Source: Enterobacter cloacae complex sp. R_G8 (GTDB taxonomy: Bacteria > Pseudomonadota > Gammaproteobacteria > Enterobacterales > Enterobacteriaceae). From it: a stretch of 64,000 bases of DNA. The notes under the pieces were generated by a model, which was given only the letters and a program-made list of their open reading frames with translations, was not told the DNA's origin and searched no databases. Below are positions 1-8,579 of this stretch, piece by piece. Numbering within the stretch: position 1 is the stretch's first letter; every line of letters begins with the position of its first letter. The translations under genes were made by a program, and so were the position numbers. The DNA lies in NCBI RefSeq assembly GCF_024599795.1, contig NZ_CP102246.1, positions 3,844,001-3,908,000 on the forward strand, in the 5' to 3' direction.

Positions 1-178
1 GTTACATGAGCAGCAGAAGGTCAGCGATGCCACCTGGCAGCACGCTATCGCGCTGTGGGGCGAGAAAGGCGTGGTAGATCTGATCGGAATCAATGGTTAT
101 TACAGTTTTCTCTCAATGATTATGAACGGCGCACAGACGCCGGTACCCGACACCTGGGATGAGATTATTCCCGCATAA
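1..178 (+). CDS. Carboxymuconolactone decarboxylase family protein, C-terminal part
   Basis: The reading frame is open from base 2 to a TAA stop at 176-178, giving 58 residues of a protein whose start lies left of the window. The segment GVVDLIGINGYYSFLSMIMN, followed by a short Pro-containing tail, resembles the C-terminal helices of carboxymuconolactone decarboxylase/AhpD-like proteins. These are small all-helical enzymes of aromatic-acid degradation or peroxide metabolism. The N-terminal part is missing, so catalytic residues cannot be judged. It lies on the same strand as the amino-acid transporter that follows, but a gap of about 125 bp makes co-transcription uncertain. Confidence 0.6.
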   Translation, partial: LHEQQKVSDATWQHAIALWGEKGVVDLIGINGYYSFLSMIMNGAQTPVPDTWDEIIPA

Positions 179-303
179 GTTTTCGCTTTAAATTTGGCGC
201 ATGAAAGTGCGCCCTGCATATCAACGTTTTATTTTCCCACCCCGCCGATGTATTTCGCCGGGTGACATTCATGCACGCTACTTCACTGACGCCGAGGGTT
301 ATT

Positions 304-1056
304 ATGTCCAGATTATTGACTAAATTAAAAGTTACGTTAGCGCTGGTCGCTTGCTCCGCCAGTTTTGTGGCACAAGCGCAGGATAAATTAACGGTTGGCG
401 TTGATACCGCATTTGTCCCCTTTGAATTTAAACAAGGCGATAAATACGTCGGCTTTGATATTGATTTGTGGGATGCCATCGCTAAAAAAATGAACGTCAG
501 CTACGAATTACGCCCGATGGACTTCGGCGGGCTAATTCCGGGGTTGCAATCACGGAATCTGGATGTCGCCATGGCGGGCATTACGATAACCGACGCGCGT
601 AAACAGGTCGTCGATTTCAGCGACGGTTATTATGATGCTGATTTATTAATGGCGGTTAAAAGCAGCGACAATACCATTACTAAATTCAGCGATTTAGCAG
701 GAAAGAAAGTGGGATTAAAGCAGGGAACGGCGGCGGCCAGCTTTATGAAAAGCAAATATAAGGCGAATTATGTCGAATTCCCGAATATTGATAACGCCTA
801 TCTTGATTTGCAGGCAGGTAACCTTGACGCCGTGGTGCATGATTCCCCCAACGTGCTCTATTACGTAAAAACGGCAGGTGATGGAAAAGTGAAATCAACC
901 GGCGAAACTGACAGCATTCTGCCGCAGCACTACGGCTTTGCGATGCAGAAAAACAGCAATCTGACGCCGAAGATCAACGCAGCGCTGCAGGCGTTACGTG
1001 CAGACGGAACGTACAGCAAGATTTACGTGAAGTGGTTTGCTAAACAGCCAAAATAA
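304..1056 (+). CDS. Periplasmic amino-acid binding protein of a GlnHPQ-like ABC transporter
   Basis: This 250-residue solute-binding protein (SBP_bac_3 family) should capture a polar amino acid in the periplasm and deliver it to the permease encoded next. The segment DTAFVPFEFKQGDKYVGFD is almost identical to E. coli GlnH, and FPNIDNAY, the NGTY-type C-terminal motif (here DGTYSKIY) and KWF are also shared. The rest diverges, so it is a paralogue and not glnH itself. The ATG at 304 was chosen because GAGGG precedes it at good spacing and it opens a normal signal peptide (MSRLLTKLK, hydrophobic core, AQA cleavage site). An upstream in-frame ATG at 262 would put the signal peptide inside the protein. 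The substrate is probably Gln or a related amino acid, by inference only. Confidence 0.85.
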   Translation: MSRLLTKLKVTLALVACSASFVAQAQDKLTVGVDTAFVPFEFKQGDKYVGFDIDLWDAIAKKMNVSYELRPMDFGGLIPGLQSRNLDVAMAGITITDARKQVVDFSDGYYDADLLMAVKSSDNTITKFSDLAGKKVGLKQGTAAASFMKSKYKANYVEFPNIDNAYLDLQAGNLDAVVHDSPNVLYYVKTAGDGKVKSTGETDSILPQHYGFAMQKNSNLTPKINAALQALRADGTYSKIYVKWFAKQPK

Positions 1057-1104
1057 TCCCGCCAGGTCGGAGCGATCCGACCTCGTTGCATCTTAACGGG
1101 TAAC

Positions 1105-1764
1105 ATGATGAATTTCGACAGTAAATATATTTGGGAGTCCCTGCCGCTGTTGTTGCAAGGACTACAGCTGACGCTGATTATTTCACTATCAGGTTTATTG
1201 GGTGGTTTTGTTATTGGCCTGCTGGCGGGAACCTGCCGGGCGCTCGGAGGGAAAATATCAAAAACCGTCTCGTTAGTCTTTGTCGAGTTAATCCGCGGCA
1301 CGCCGATTATGGTGCAAGTGATGTTTATTTACTTCGCACTCCCCATGGTGTTACCGATTCATATTGATCCGGTGACGGCAGCCATTACGACTATTGTGAT
1401 TAACTCGGGTGCTTATATTGCAGAGATCACCCGAGGAGCGATTCTCTCTATCAATAAAGGATTCAGAGAGGCCAGCCTGGCAATGGGATTATCACAACGC
1501 AGCACGCTATGGCATGTCATTATGCCGCTGGCATTGCGCCGTATGATCCCGGCGTTAGGTAATCAGTGGATTATCAGTATTAAAGACACCTCGCTGTTTA
1601 TTGTGATTGGTGTAGCGGAATTGACTCGTCAGGGGCAAGAAATTATTGCCGGTAATTTCCGCGCGCTGGAAGTCTGGACCGCCGTGGCAATGATCTACCT
1701 GCTGGTGACGCTGTGCCTGAGTTTCCTGCTGAAGCAACTGGAGAAAAGGATCCATATTTTATGA
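1105..1764 (+). CDS. Inner-membrane permease of polar amino-acid ABC transporter (GlnP/HisMQ type)
   Basis: A 219-residue membrane protein with about five hydrophobic segments, the standard size for this family. Residues 20-40 form the first strong helix. The cytoplasmic coupling loop is seen as [20 protein letters not shown], the EAA motif that docks on the ATPase. [11 protein letters not shown] and [11 protein letters not shown] are further family hallmarks. It starts at ATGATG (1105 or 1108), 48 bp after the binding protein, and its TGA overlaps the ATG of the ATPase gene by four bases. This indicates translational coupling. It should act as a homodimer in the inner membrane. Confidence 0.85.
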   Translation: MMNFDSKYIWESLPLLLQGLQLTLIISLSGLLGGFVIGLLAGTCRALGGKISKTVSLVFVELIRGTPIMVQVMFIYFALPMVLPIHIDPVTAAITTIVINSGAYIAEITRGAILSINKGFREASLAMGLSQRSTLWHVIMPLALRRMIPALGNQWIISIKDTSLFIVIGVAELTRQGQEIIAGNFRALEVWTAVAMIYLLVTLCLSFLLKQLEKRIHIL

Positions 1765-2489
1765 GCATGGTTGAGTTTAGCGCAGTGTCGAAAAATTTCG
1801 GCGCCACTCAGGTGCTGCACGACATCAATTTAAAAATTGACGCCGGCGAAGTGGTGGTGATCATCGGCCCTTCCGGGTCGGGTAAGTCGACGCTGCTGCG
1901 CTGCATTAATAAGCTGGAGGAAATTTCCTCCGGCACGCTGCTGGTAGCGGGAATGCATCTTACCGATCCTCACGCGAATGAGTGCGATATCCGCCGCGAA
2001 GCCGGGATGGTGTTTCAGCAGTTCCATCTGTTCCCCCATCTGACGGCGCTGGAGAATGTGATGTTTGGTCCGGTTCGTGTGCGCAAACAGAGCAAAGCTA
2101 CCGCCCGTGAACAGGCACTGGCACTACTGGACCGTGTGGGCTTACGCGAACGAGCCCATCACTACCCATCAGAGCTCTCTGGTGGTCAGCAGCAACGTGT
2201 GGCCATTGCCAGAGCCCTGGCAGTGAAACCGAAAATGATGCTGTTCGATGAGCCGACCTCAGCGCTGGACCCCGAATTACGGCATGAGGTACTGAAAGTC
2301 ATGCGCTCGCTGGCCGAAGAAGGCATGACCATGGTGATTGTGACCCATGAAATCGGCTTCGCCCGTGATGTGGCATCGCGGCTAATCTTTATTGATGGCG
2401 GCACCATTGCCGAAGATGGTCCACCTGATATGCTGCTGAATAGCAGTCCCAATCCACGCCTGAAAGAATTTTTGCAACACGTATCCTGA
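1761..2489 (+). CDS. ATPase of polar amino-acid ABC transporter (GlnQ-like)
   Basis: This 242-residue ABC ATPase powers import through the preceding permease. Walker A is GPSGSGKST, the signature is LSGGQQQR and Walker B is [12 protein letters not shown], followed by the H-loop VTHE, all in canonical order. The ATG at 1761 overlaps the permease stop (ATGA) and follows GGAGAAAAGG. A longer in-frame reading starting upstream is only the permease region read in another frame. It is followed within 25 bp by a C45 hydrolase gene, so the transporter and hydrolase probably form one operon. Confidence 0.9.
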   Translation: MSMVEFSAVSKNFGATQVLHDINLKIDAGEVVVIIGPSGSGKSTLLRCINKLEEISSGTLLVAGMHLTDPHANECDIRREAGMVFQQFHLFPHLTALENVMFGPVRVRKQSKATAREQALALLDRVGLRERAHHYPSELSGGQQQRVAIARALAVKPKMMLFDEPTSALDPELRHEVLKVMRSLAEEGMTMVIVTHEIGFARDVASRLIFIDGGTIAEDGPPDMLLNSSPNPRLKEFLQHVS

Positions 2490-2510
2490 ACAGAAGTGAA
2501 TGATAACACT

Positions 2511-3524
2511 ATGAAAAAAATCGACATTCGTGGTTCCGCTTTTGCAGTAGGTCAGGCGCTTGGCGCGTTCGGCCGCGAAGCCTGGCATGCAAAACTGACG
2601 CAAACGGCGTTGTGGCAAACCGTTACCGCCATGAAAGACGCAGAACAGACCCGGAGCATGCGCTCGCTGGTCCAGTCTCAGTATCCCCTTATCTGGCAGG
2701 AACTGGAGGGATTAGCCGAGGGTCTGGAAGCACCATTTGATGAGGTGTTTGCCTGGAACTGCCGCGGCGATCTGGTGCGCTCGACCTCTGACGGCTGTAC
2801 CACGGTAGCGGGAAGCACCGCTGAGGGAGAGCTGATTATTGCGCATAATGAAGACGGTTTCCCACAGCTTCGGCCTGACTGCGCCATCGTCAGCATTACC
2901 CCGGATGACGGCCTGGCGTTTACCAGTTTTGCCTACCCGGGATCGATTTGCGGACATACCTTCGCCGTAAACGAAAAGGGCGTGGTGAATACGGCGAATA
3001 ACATACGCGCTTTGCACCGTCCACGCGGCATACCGCGTCAGGTATTAGCCCGCGCCGCGCTGAATGCCGCCACGCTAGCTGAAGCCATCTCCATACTGAC
3101 TACCGAGCCACGCGCCGGTGCATTTCACCATACGGTGGGACAAATGGGAGACAGCCGACTGTTTAGCGTGGAGGCTACGGGAACAGGCTGTTCCGTTATG
3201 CCGCTGCGGGAGGTTTTCGCCCATGCTAATCACCTTATCCACCCTCAGCTTGATGCGGTTGAGCAGGTGATCACTGACAGCTCCCGGTCACGCCAGCAGC
3301 GGCTAAACGCCTGGCTGGAGACGCAATCTCACCTTGATGGTGCGGCAGCACTGGGTATTCTTTCAGACCAGCATGATCCCGCGCTCCCGATTTATCGTCT
3401 CTCGCCACAGGACCCGGATGAAGAGAACACGCTGGCCACTGCCGTCTTTACCCTGAGCACGTCGGACATAAAATGGCAGATATTCACTCACGATCGGCAA
3501 AAACCCGCTTTAGAGTCTCACTGA
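2511..3524 (+). CDS. C45-family Ntn-hydrolase (acyl-CoA:6-APA acyltransferase/penicillin-acylase-like)
   Basis: A 337-residue protein resembling peptidase family C45, whose members autoprocess to expose an N-terminal Cys and hydrolyse or transfer amide bonds. The probable nucleophile is the Cys in SDGCTTVAG at about residue 96, followed by the family features IIAHNEDGF and VNEKGVVNTANNI. ATG 2511 is used; an in-frame GTG at 2496 is possible and neither has a strong ribosome site. Its place directly after the amino-acid importer suggests that it cleaves an amino-acid conjugate taken up by that transporter. This role is inferred. The 3' end overlaps the convergent GST gene by 7 bp. Confidence 0.7.
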   Translation: MKKIDIRGSAFAVGQALGAFGREAWHAKLTQTALWQTVTAMKDAEQTRSMRSLVQSQYPLIWQELEGLAEGLEAPFDEVFAWNCRGDLVRSTSDGCTTVAGSTAEGELIIAHNEDGFPQLRPDCAIVSITPDDGLAFTSFAYPGSICGHTFAVNEKGVVNTANNIRALHRPRGIPRQVLARAALNAATLAEAISILTTEPRAGAFHHTVGQMGDSRLFSVEATGTGCSVMPLREVFAHANHLIHPQLDAVEQVITDSSRSRQQRLNAWLETQSHLDGAAALGILSDQHDPALPIYRLSPQDPDEENTLATAVFTLSTSDIKWQIFTHDRQKPALESH

Positions 3525-4123
3525 GTCGCTTCCGCAACTAATGCGGCCTGCACCGCTGGACGGGCACTGATTTTTTCCCTGTACTCCAGCAACGCAGGCC
3601 AGGGGCTCAGCTCAATGGCGAAGAACCTGGCCCAGCCCAGCACGGTGAAAAGATAGGCATCTGCCACGCTGAATGACGCTCCCGTCAGATAAGCGCTTGT
3701 GGAGAGCGTCTCCTGAAGAAAATCGAACCGCCTGAACAGCTTCTCGCGAAAAATAGTTTTGACCTCTTCGGGCAGCGCGCGGTTGAAAAGAGGTGCCGAT
3801 CCGGCGTGTATTTCACTGGTGATAAAGTTAAGCCATTCCTGAAGCCGCACCCGCTCCCAGCTATCTGCTCGCGGTGCCAGCCCCCTCTCCGGCTTGAGGT
3901 CCGCGAGGTACTGCAAAATCGCTGGCCCTTCGGTCAGTATTTTCCCGTCATTCAACTCAAGCGCAGCGACATACCCTTTAGGGTTAATGGTCAGGAAGTC
4001 GCGCCCGTCAGCGGTAAGCTTGCTCCTGTTGTCCACTTTAACCAGTTCAAACTCAATCGCCAGTTCGCGAAGCACGATATGGGGTGAGAGTGAACAGGTG
4101 TCCGGGGCGTAATAGAGTTTCAT
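3518..4123 (-). CDS. Glutathione S-transferase, GstA-like
   Basis: A 201-residue cytosolic protein that should conjugate glutathione to electrophiles. The N-terminal thioredoxin-like domain begins MKLYYAPDTCSLSPHI, matching the beta-class GstA start MKLFYKPGACSLASHI. NPKGYVAAL and LTEGPAILQYLAD form the glutathione-binding site. The all-helical C-terminal domain carries FSVADAYLFTVLGWA. It is clearly related to E. coli gstA but divergent, so no symbol is given. It is transcribed away from the LysR gene across a 120-bp AT-rich spacer, the usual arrangement for a LysR-controlled target. Confidence 0.85.
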   Translation of the reverse strand: MKLYYAPDTCSLSPHIVLRELAIEFELVKVDNRSKLTADGRDFLTINPKGYVAALELNDGKILTEGPAILQYLADLKPERGLAPRADSWERVRLQEWLNFITSEIHAGSAPLFNRALPEEVKTIFREKLFRRFDFLQETLSTSAYLTGASFSVADAYLFTVLGWARFFAIELSPWPALLEYREKISARPAVQAALVAEATQ

Positions 4124-4243
4124 AATCTCTCCGTTAAAGCGGCTAAGTGATAAAGATTCGGTTTGCCTACACTGTGCTTAATGCCGCTCTCACTGTAAAA
4201 TTAATGATTCATAAATTAACTATTAGCTGAGCTACTGATACCC

Positions 4244-5128
4244 ATGATGAATCTTTTGCACTGGCGCCTGGTGGTTGCCGTGGCGGACGCGAGTAATATT
4301 TCGCGTGCTGCTGAAGAGGTCGGCATGACGCAGTCGGGCGCCAGCCAGGCGATCGCGCAGTTAGAGGCCGCACTAGGATTTGCGGTATTCACGCGTGAGC
4401 GACGCCACATCGGCGTAACGGCCCTGGGCGAGCAGGTGGTCAAAGAGGCAAGGAGCATGCTGGCGCGGCTGGACGCCATCCGGGTACTGGCGGATGAGAG
4501 TCGGGGGTTAAGTGGCGGGCGCATTCGTCTCGCCAGCTTTCCTTCGGTGACATCCACATTTTTGCCAGGACTGCTGCGGGACTTTAAGCGCCTGCATCCT
4601 GAAATCGAGGTGGTCGTACTCGAAGGGACGGACCAGGAAGTCGAGGAATGGATTGCGGCAGATACGGTTGATCTGGGCGTGGTCATGAACCCTGTTCCCG
4701 GACGCGCTGATGCGATCCTGGGGCAAGATGCGTGGGTCGCGGTGCTACCGGCCAGCCACCGTCAGGCTCGTTATGCACCTGCGCGCGGCATCACGCTTGA
4801 GGAACTGGCAGACCAGCCCTTCGTGCTCGCAACCGGCGGTTGCGCCGTTAACGGAAAAAGCCTGATGGAACAGGCAGGCTTGCGGTTGTCTGACGTACGC
4901 GTGACCGTCCGCGACTGGATCAGCGCCTGCCTGCTGGTACGCGAAGGCATGGGCGTCGCGCTGATACCGGAATCCGCCCTGCCGGGTGAATTACGCGGTT
5001 TGTGCGTAGCACCGGTAACGCCTTCACTATGCCGGGAGTTTGGGCTGATTTGTTCGGCAGTGGGAAAATCTTCCCGCGCGACGCAGATGTTATTAGAAGG
5101 GTTGCTCAAAATGAAAAGGTCTGCGTAA
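4244..5128 (+). CDS. LysR-family transcriptional regulator
   Basis: A 294-residue LysR regulator. The winged helix-turn-helix occupies roughly residues 5-62 (ASNISRAAEEVGMTQSGASQ, then a recognition helix and ALGEQ), followed by a linker helix and a substrate-binding domain (from about residue 90, IRLASFPSVTSTFLPGLL). Two start codons are adjacent (ATGATG, 4244/4247). It is divergent from the GST gene; the spacer contains ATTAATGATTCATAAATTAA, an AT-rich imperfect dyad that could be a LysR box. Control of the GST is the simplest reading but is inferred. The last codons run into a REP-rich region. Confidence 0.88.
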   Translation: MMNLLHWRLVVAVADASNISRAAEEVGMTQSGASQAIAQLEAALGFAVFTRERRHIGVTALGEQVVKEARSMLARLDAIRVLADESRGLSGGRIRLASFPSVTSTFLPGLLRDFKRLHPEIEVVVLEGTDQEVEEWIAADTVDLGVVMNPVPGRADAILGQDAWVAVLPASHRQARYAPARGITLEELADQPFVLATGGCAVNGKSLMEQAGLRLSDVRVTVRDWISACLLVREGMGVALIPESALPGELRGLCVAPVTPSLCREFGLICSAVGKSSRATQMLLEGLLKMKRSA

Positions 5129-5151
5129 GGAGTTACCGCGGTGCCAACTGT

Positions 5152-5249
5152 GCCCGGCGGCGCTACGCTTACGCGGGCCTACGGTTCGTGTCGCTAATAA
5201 GCAGGTTGGCGGTTTTGTAGGCTGGGTAAGGCGTAGCCGCCACCCGGCA
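5152..5249. repeat. Pair of inverted REP-type elements (BIME)
   Basis: Two REP-like units lie in opposite orientation after the LysR gene. The first is at 5152-5182 (starts GCCCGGCGGCGCTACGC, ends CGGGCCTAC). The second is at 5216-5249 (starts TGTAGGCTGGGTAAGG, ends CCACCCGGCA). Such pairs form long stem-loops in transcripts and often mark operon ends. Here they also sit at the left edge of the accessory island. Confidence 0.7.
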
Positions 5250-5338
5250 ATGCCTTTCTGGAAGCCGCCTCGCAAACCTGCAAGCAACCTTATGTAATTC
5301 ATGAGCATCCCTTTTCATCCCTTCTTCGCGGTCGTAAA

Positions 5339-5541
5339 GTGCCTGCGTTGCGGCACATCCGTAACCGGGCGTAGGAACCCGTTTAACATGACTCGGCAAT
5401 TATTTTTGTCGCGACAGCGCTCATCCCGTTAAAATACGGTCGCGCTGGCGGAGCAACCGAAAGGTTGGCCGTTTTGTCATGTGCGGCATTCCTACCTCCG
5501 TCAGCGCTACCACCCATGAGCGTAGGAACTTATGTGGTGGT
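5339..5541 (+). ncRNA. C4/CI-like antisense RNA and target leader (phage P4/P1 immunity type)
   Basis: A 10-base direct repeat, GCGTAGGAAC, occurs at 5369-5378 and 5520-5529. Between the copies lies a branched RNA. A 12-bp outer stem pairs 5442-5453 with 5496-5507 (one G-U pair). It encloses a CAACC-GAAA-GGTTG hairpin (5454-5467) and a GCCG/CGGC hairpin (5468-5487). The unpaired strand that follows holds TTCCTAC (5489-5495), the exact complement of GTAGGAA in both repeats. The first repeat sits in the loop of a CGGG/CCCG hairpin (5366-5381); the second is enclosed by ACCACC/GGTGGT (5509-5514 and 5536-5541). This is the seqA-seqB-seqC logic of the P4 CI RNA and P1 C4 RNA, where the processed RNA binds its own leader and causes premature termination. 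The family assignment is inferred from structure. Confidence 0.6.
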
Positions 5542-5569
5542 CTGGATTTTTTTTGAAAAGGAATACTAC

Positions 5570-6025
5570 ATGACAACTATCCCTACCCTGACTTACGCAC
5601 TTTCTGAGGAAAGTGCTGTTCATCACCTTCTTCACCTGCAACTTCCCGATTCTGCGGATCTCTTCGAGCTGGCCGACGCCTGCACCGCTTATGTGAGCGT
5701 GCTGGTGGAAACTGATGACGCAGTGACGTTTGCCACGCTTTGTAAGCGATTGGTGGCCACACTGAAACGGCTGCGCGAGTGCTGTGACTCGGAACTTCCG
5801 CCGTATCTGGTTGAACAGTTGATCGCAGGGGAAAAGATTACTTCCTGCGTGCCGGACTGCTGGCAGGAAACGGTGTTGCAGGTGGATTATGCCGTAGCGT
5901 TAACGCTGGCGCTGATGGGCGGGACACTTCCTGCGAGCGTGGCGAAAGAACTCGTCGGGCTACTCCATGATATGGTTTGGTTGTTAGCGGAGTTTGTGAA
6001 GGAGCCGTATATAACGGCACATTGA
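5570..6025 (+). CDS. Unrecognised 151-residue protein downstream of the C4/CI-like leader
   Basis: The start ATG at 5570 follows AAGGAA at good spacing and lies 40 bp after the structured RNA leader. The protein is Leu-, Ala- and Val-rich and probably mostly helical, with acidic and Cys-containing segments (residues 60-100 include ECCDSELPPYLVEQLI). No signal peptide is seen; residues 105-125 (VDYAVALTLALMGGTLPASV) are hydrophobic but not a clear membrane anchor. I do not recognise the family. In P4 and P1, leaders of this kind control kil/eta or icd/ant genes that inhibit cell division or repressors. A comparable toxic or lysogeny-related role is possible but only by position. A 12-bp stem hairpin follows its stop. 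Confidence 0.6.
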   Translation: MTTIPTLTYALSEESAVHHLLHLQLPDSADLFELADACTAYVSVLVETDDAVTFATLCKRLVATLKRLRECCDSELPPYLVEQLIAGEKITSCVPDCWQETVLQVDYAVALTLALMGGTLPASVAKELVGLLHDMVWLLAEFVKEPYITAH

Positions 6026-6043
6026 GGCGGGTGATGGTAGGTC

Positions 6044-6073
6044 GGGGATCTGCTTGGTAAGAAGCAGATCCCC
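6044..6073 (+). terminator. Strong 12-bp hairpin after the 5570-6025 gene
   Basis: GGGGATCTGCTT at 6044-6055 pairs perfectly with AAGCAGATCCCC at 6062-6073 across a 6-base loop, starting 18 bp after the stop codon. No long T tract follows, so it may be a weak intrinsic terminator or an mRNA end stabiliser. Confidence 0.5.
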
Positions 6074-6316
6074 GGTCTTACGCAAAATTTAATGTTGTTT
6101 TTAAATGTCTGGTAAGAGCGATGAGCAGACATTGTCCCCACAGGATAACTGAACCTTTCTCTGGATATTCTCTAAAAGCGAATGGTTCGGATTACAGGGA
6201 TACTTGCAAAGGAAAGATATACTTTTTATCTAAACCAGATTTATTCAAAAAAAACGCTTAGAGACGAAAAATAGAACCCGTTACTTGGGCTCTATTCATT
6301 ATTTCTGACTAAATAC

Positions 6317-7747
6317 TTAATCATTGGTTATGGTGCATCTATATGGGAGTTCAACTTCTGTACCTTTGGGCAAGGATTTATTATATACAATATTCAACAA
6401 GCGAGATGGAATCATCGCCTTCTTGGATATCTCTTCTTTGATTTCATCTTCATCCAATCTGTCATTGAAATCATTAAAATCACTATTGGCTTTAAGACGA
6501 TTACGCCCATTAATATGCACTTCTGTTACTAAGAGTTTTCCGTCCAAAGTTACATCTGCAGTCACTGGTTGGTTTTTACCCGGTACTGCGAAGAATTTAT
6601 AGCTATAAGGCAATAGAACAGAAGAGATAAAATCAAAGCTGTCTTTATAAATTGCAAACTTCTCAAGATTGAAAACAACATTGAAAAAACTGTTTTTGAA
6701 TCTATCTCTTAGTTCACCGTCTGAATTAAAGAAAATTTCAAATATAATTCCATCTAAGAGATTTTTAATCTTATCTGCTTTAACACCTTTAGTTTTATCC
6801 TTAAATGCACTGATAAATTCACACGCCATATTTGAGTTTCCATCGGCGGCTTGGAGTATATTTCTACCCAAAACAAAAAGGCTATCGCTTCCAGCTTTGT
6901 TTATTTTATCGGGCGATATATCACTTATAGCTGGGTTTTGAGTGTACCAGTTCCTAATTTTGAGAGCTGTAATTGTTCTATGGCTCCACTTAGTTTCATC
7001 AAGAATGAAATTGCTATCTTTAACGGCAGAAGAACTATAGCTTGAAATTCTGGCAGCCACGCTTAAATTAAAATAAAACTCGCCAGATAAAGATGTATGC
7101 TCCCAAGAAGTCTGCTTTTGACGGGTTGTAGCCGCTAAGGTATTTCTTACCCTTTTAAACATGGCCTCGATAGGTACATCAGGAGTTTCTATGTGTTTTA
7201 ATAACGCCTCTGTGTAACTTCCATTACGTCCAGAACCGTCATCTGCAAATTGCCCTGGTGAGGTTGCATAAGCGATTAATGTACCTTTTGGCGCATAAAC
7301 AGGAGCTAAATCTCGTGGCACCCCCCTCCATTTTCTAATAAATGGATTATTTCTGCAGGCATCGAGAATTATAATACTGGTACGCGTGTCATTTCCTTTT
7401 GGCTCCATGCGAGTAAGAACCTCATTTAAACCTAAGGCCCCATGTTCGACATCGGCTTCATCATCAGCTACGGTGTCTTTTGCAATAAGGTAGTTTTTAC
7501 CATTAACTTCAGCGCCATGTCCTGCAAAGAAGAAAAGGGATATTTCGCCACCATCGTTTGAAGTTTTTTCGAGTTCTTTGATTGCAGCCTTCATTTCTCT
7601 AAGGGTGGCATTAATCAACTTGTTGACGGTGAAACCTCCTTTTATCAAAACTTCACTAATATCTTCTGCGTCGTTAGCAGGGTTTGGTAGGTTGTTACTG
7701 AATTCATAATCTGAATTACCTATAACAAGAGCGTTCAGTCGAGACAT
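6317..7747 (-). CDS. Caspase-like (peptidase C14) protein with unknown C-terminal domain
   Basis: A 476-residue protein whose first 225 residues form a caspase-like protease domain. It opens MSRLNALVIGNSDY. The catalytic His lies in FFFAGHGAE (His77) and the Cys in IIILDACRNN (Cys131), followed by GTLIAYATSPGQFADDG, which typifies bacterial metacaspase/orthocaspase domains. Residues from about 235 to the end are Lys-, Asn- and Phe-rich and match no domain I know; they may sense or deliver the protease. GGAGG precedes the ATG. The gene stands alone, next to a Septu-like pair, and is far more AT-rich than the flanking core genes, so it was probably acquired. Caspase-like proteases serve in several phage-defence systems by cleaving host proteins. 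A defence role here is inferred. Confidence 0.8.
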   Translation of the reverse strand: MSRLNALVIGNSDYEFSNNLPNPANDAEDISEVLIKGGFTVNKLINATLREMKAAIKELEKTSNDGGEISLFFFAGHGAEVNGKNYLIAKDTVADDEADVEHGALGLNEVLTRMEPKGNDTRTSIIILDACRNNPFIRKWRGVPRDLAPVYAPKGTLIAYATSPGQFADDGSGRNGSYTEALLKHIETPDVPIEAMFKRVRNTLAATTRQKQTSWEHTSLSGEFYFNLSVAARISSYSSSAVKDSNFILDETKWSHRTITALKIRNWYTQNPAISDISPDKINKAGSDSLFVLGRNILQAADGNSNMACEFISAFKDKTKGVKADKIKNLLDGIIFEIFFNSDGELRDRFKNSFFNVVFNLEKFAIYKDSFDFISSVLLPYSYKFFAVPGKNQPVTADVTLDGKLLVTEVHINGRNRLKANSDFNDFNDRLDEDEIKEEISKKAMIPSRLLNIVYNKSLPKGTEVELPYRCTITND

Positions 7748-8579
7748 GTATCCTCCATTTGGATGTTTGTAATCTTATTTGGTGTAAGCGTTTAAACGCT
7801 AAAGATACCTTTCTAGTTAGCGGTTATGGTCATCCATTTTTTAAAAAGCATTCTGTACTACTGAAATCCTCTTTTAAAGGCCAACTTTAATTTTCAAAAT
7901 ATCACATTAAAACTCAATACTCTTTATAAGAAATTTATTTCACCCATCCTAATATTTATTGGGGGCAGCTTGGGTTTAGAGGGTTGTGTATGTTAAACCT
8001 GATTTATCCTACTGCATGTTGTCGTCCCACACAACTGAAGAGGCCTTATTATTAACGGCAACTGATCCTTTTTAACCGGCCAGGTAATCCAGTATGTGAT
8101 CTTCCTAGCAAGGCTCTCCTCTCCGGAAACCAACTTCCGCCGCCAGTTCAACATCCTGCAACCACCTCAGGCGTTCAGACTACAGTTCTGCCATGTCCCC
8201 ATATCCCGGCTCGGTGCAAACATTCTGGTTTATCCGTCTAAAAATCCTTAATGTGTAGTGCTGTTGCAACGTCCACTCTTGGCACAGAGCGGACATTTGA
8301 ACTTTGCCCTACCCAGGACATCTGAACTTATCTTTGACAATCTATTGTTTTATAATGGAATTTTATTTTATGTGTGCACTGTGTTGTGGCTCAATGCTAA
8401 TGTCTATTTGAGCGCTGCGGTACAGCGAGGCAGAAACTGCCCTTGACGATATAAACAGCTCTAAACTCGCCTAAGCTCAAATGTTACATCGGAAGAAGCT
8501 GAAAACTATATAAAAAATCGCAGAAGTAAAATATAATGGCGTTATTTTATGCACTTCGTTTACGCGAGAAAGAGGCAAT
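7748..8579. other. 832-bp AT-rich intergenic region between caspase and Septu-like genes
   Basis: No convincing gene is visible on either strand. The region contains the divergent upstream sequences of the two flanking loci, one 33-base palindromic repeat (8266-8298) and a TATAAT at 8532-8537 that could be the -10 box for the ATPase gene, though no good -35 box is present. The stretch 8030-8240 is less AT-rich than its surroundings and may be remnant DNA. No reverse transcriptase or retron-type RNA is apparent. Confidence 0.5.
8266..8298. repeat. 33-base imperfect palindromic repeat, copy 1
   Basis: The unit begins GCAACGTCC and has an inner dyad pairing GTCCACTCT with AGAGCGGAC around TGGCAC. 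It matches the element at 12550-12582 at 27 of 33 positions, with changes falling mostly in the arms. The two copies flank the Septu-like and HNH genes. Confidence 0.6.

Noticed and set aside
7748..8579. A retron (msr-msd RNA and reverse transcriptase) ahead of the PtuA/PtuB-like genes
   Set aside because: No reverse-transcriptase frame or YADD motif is present, and no clear pair of inverted repeats bounding an RNA is seen.
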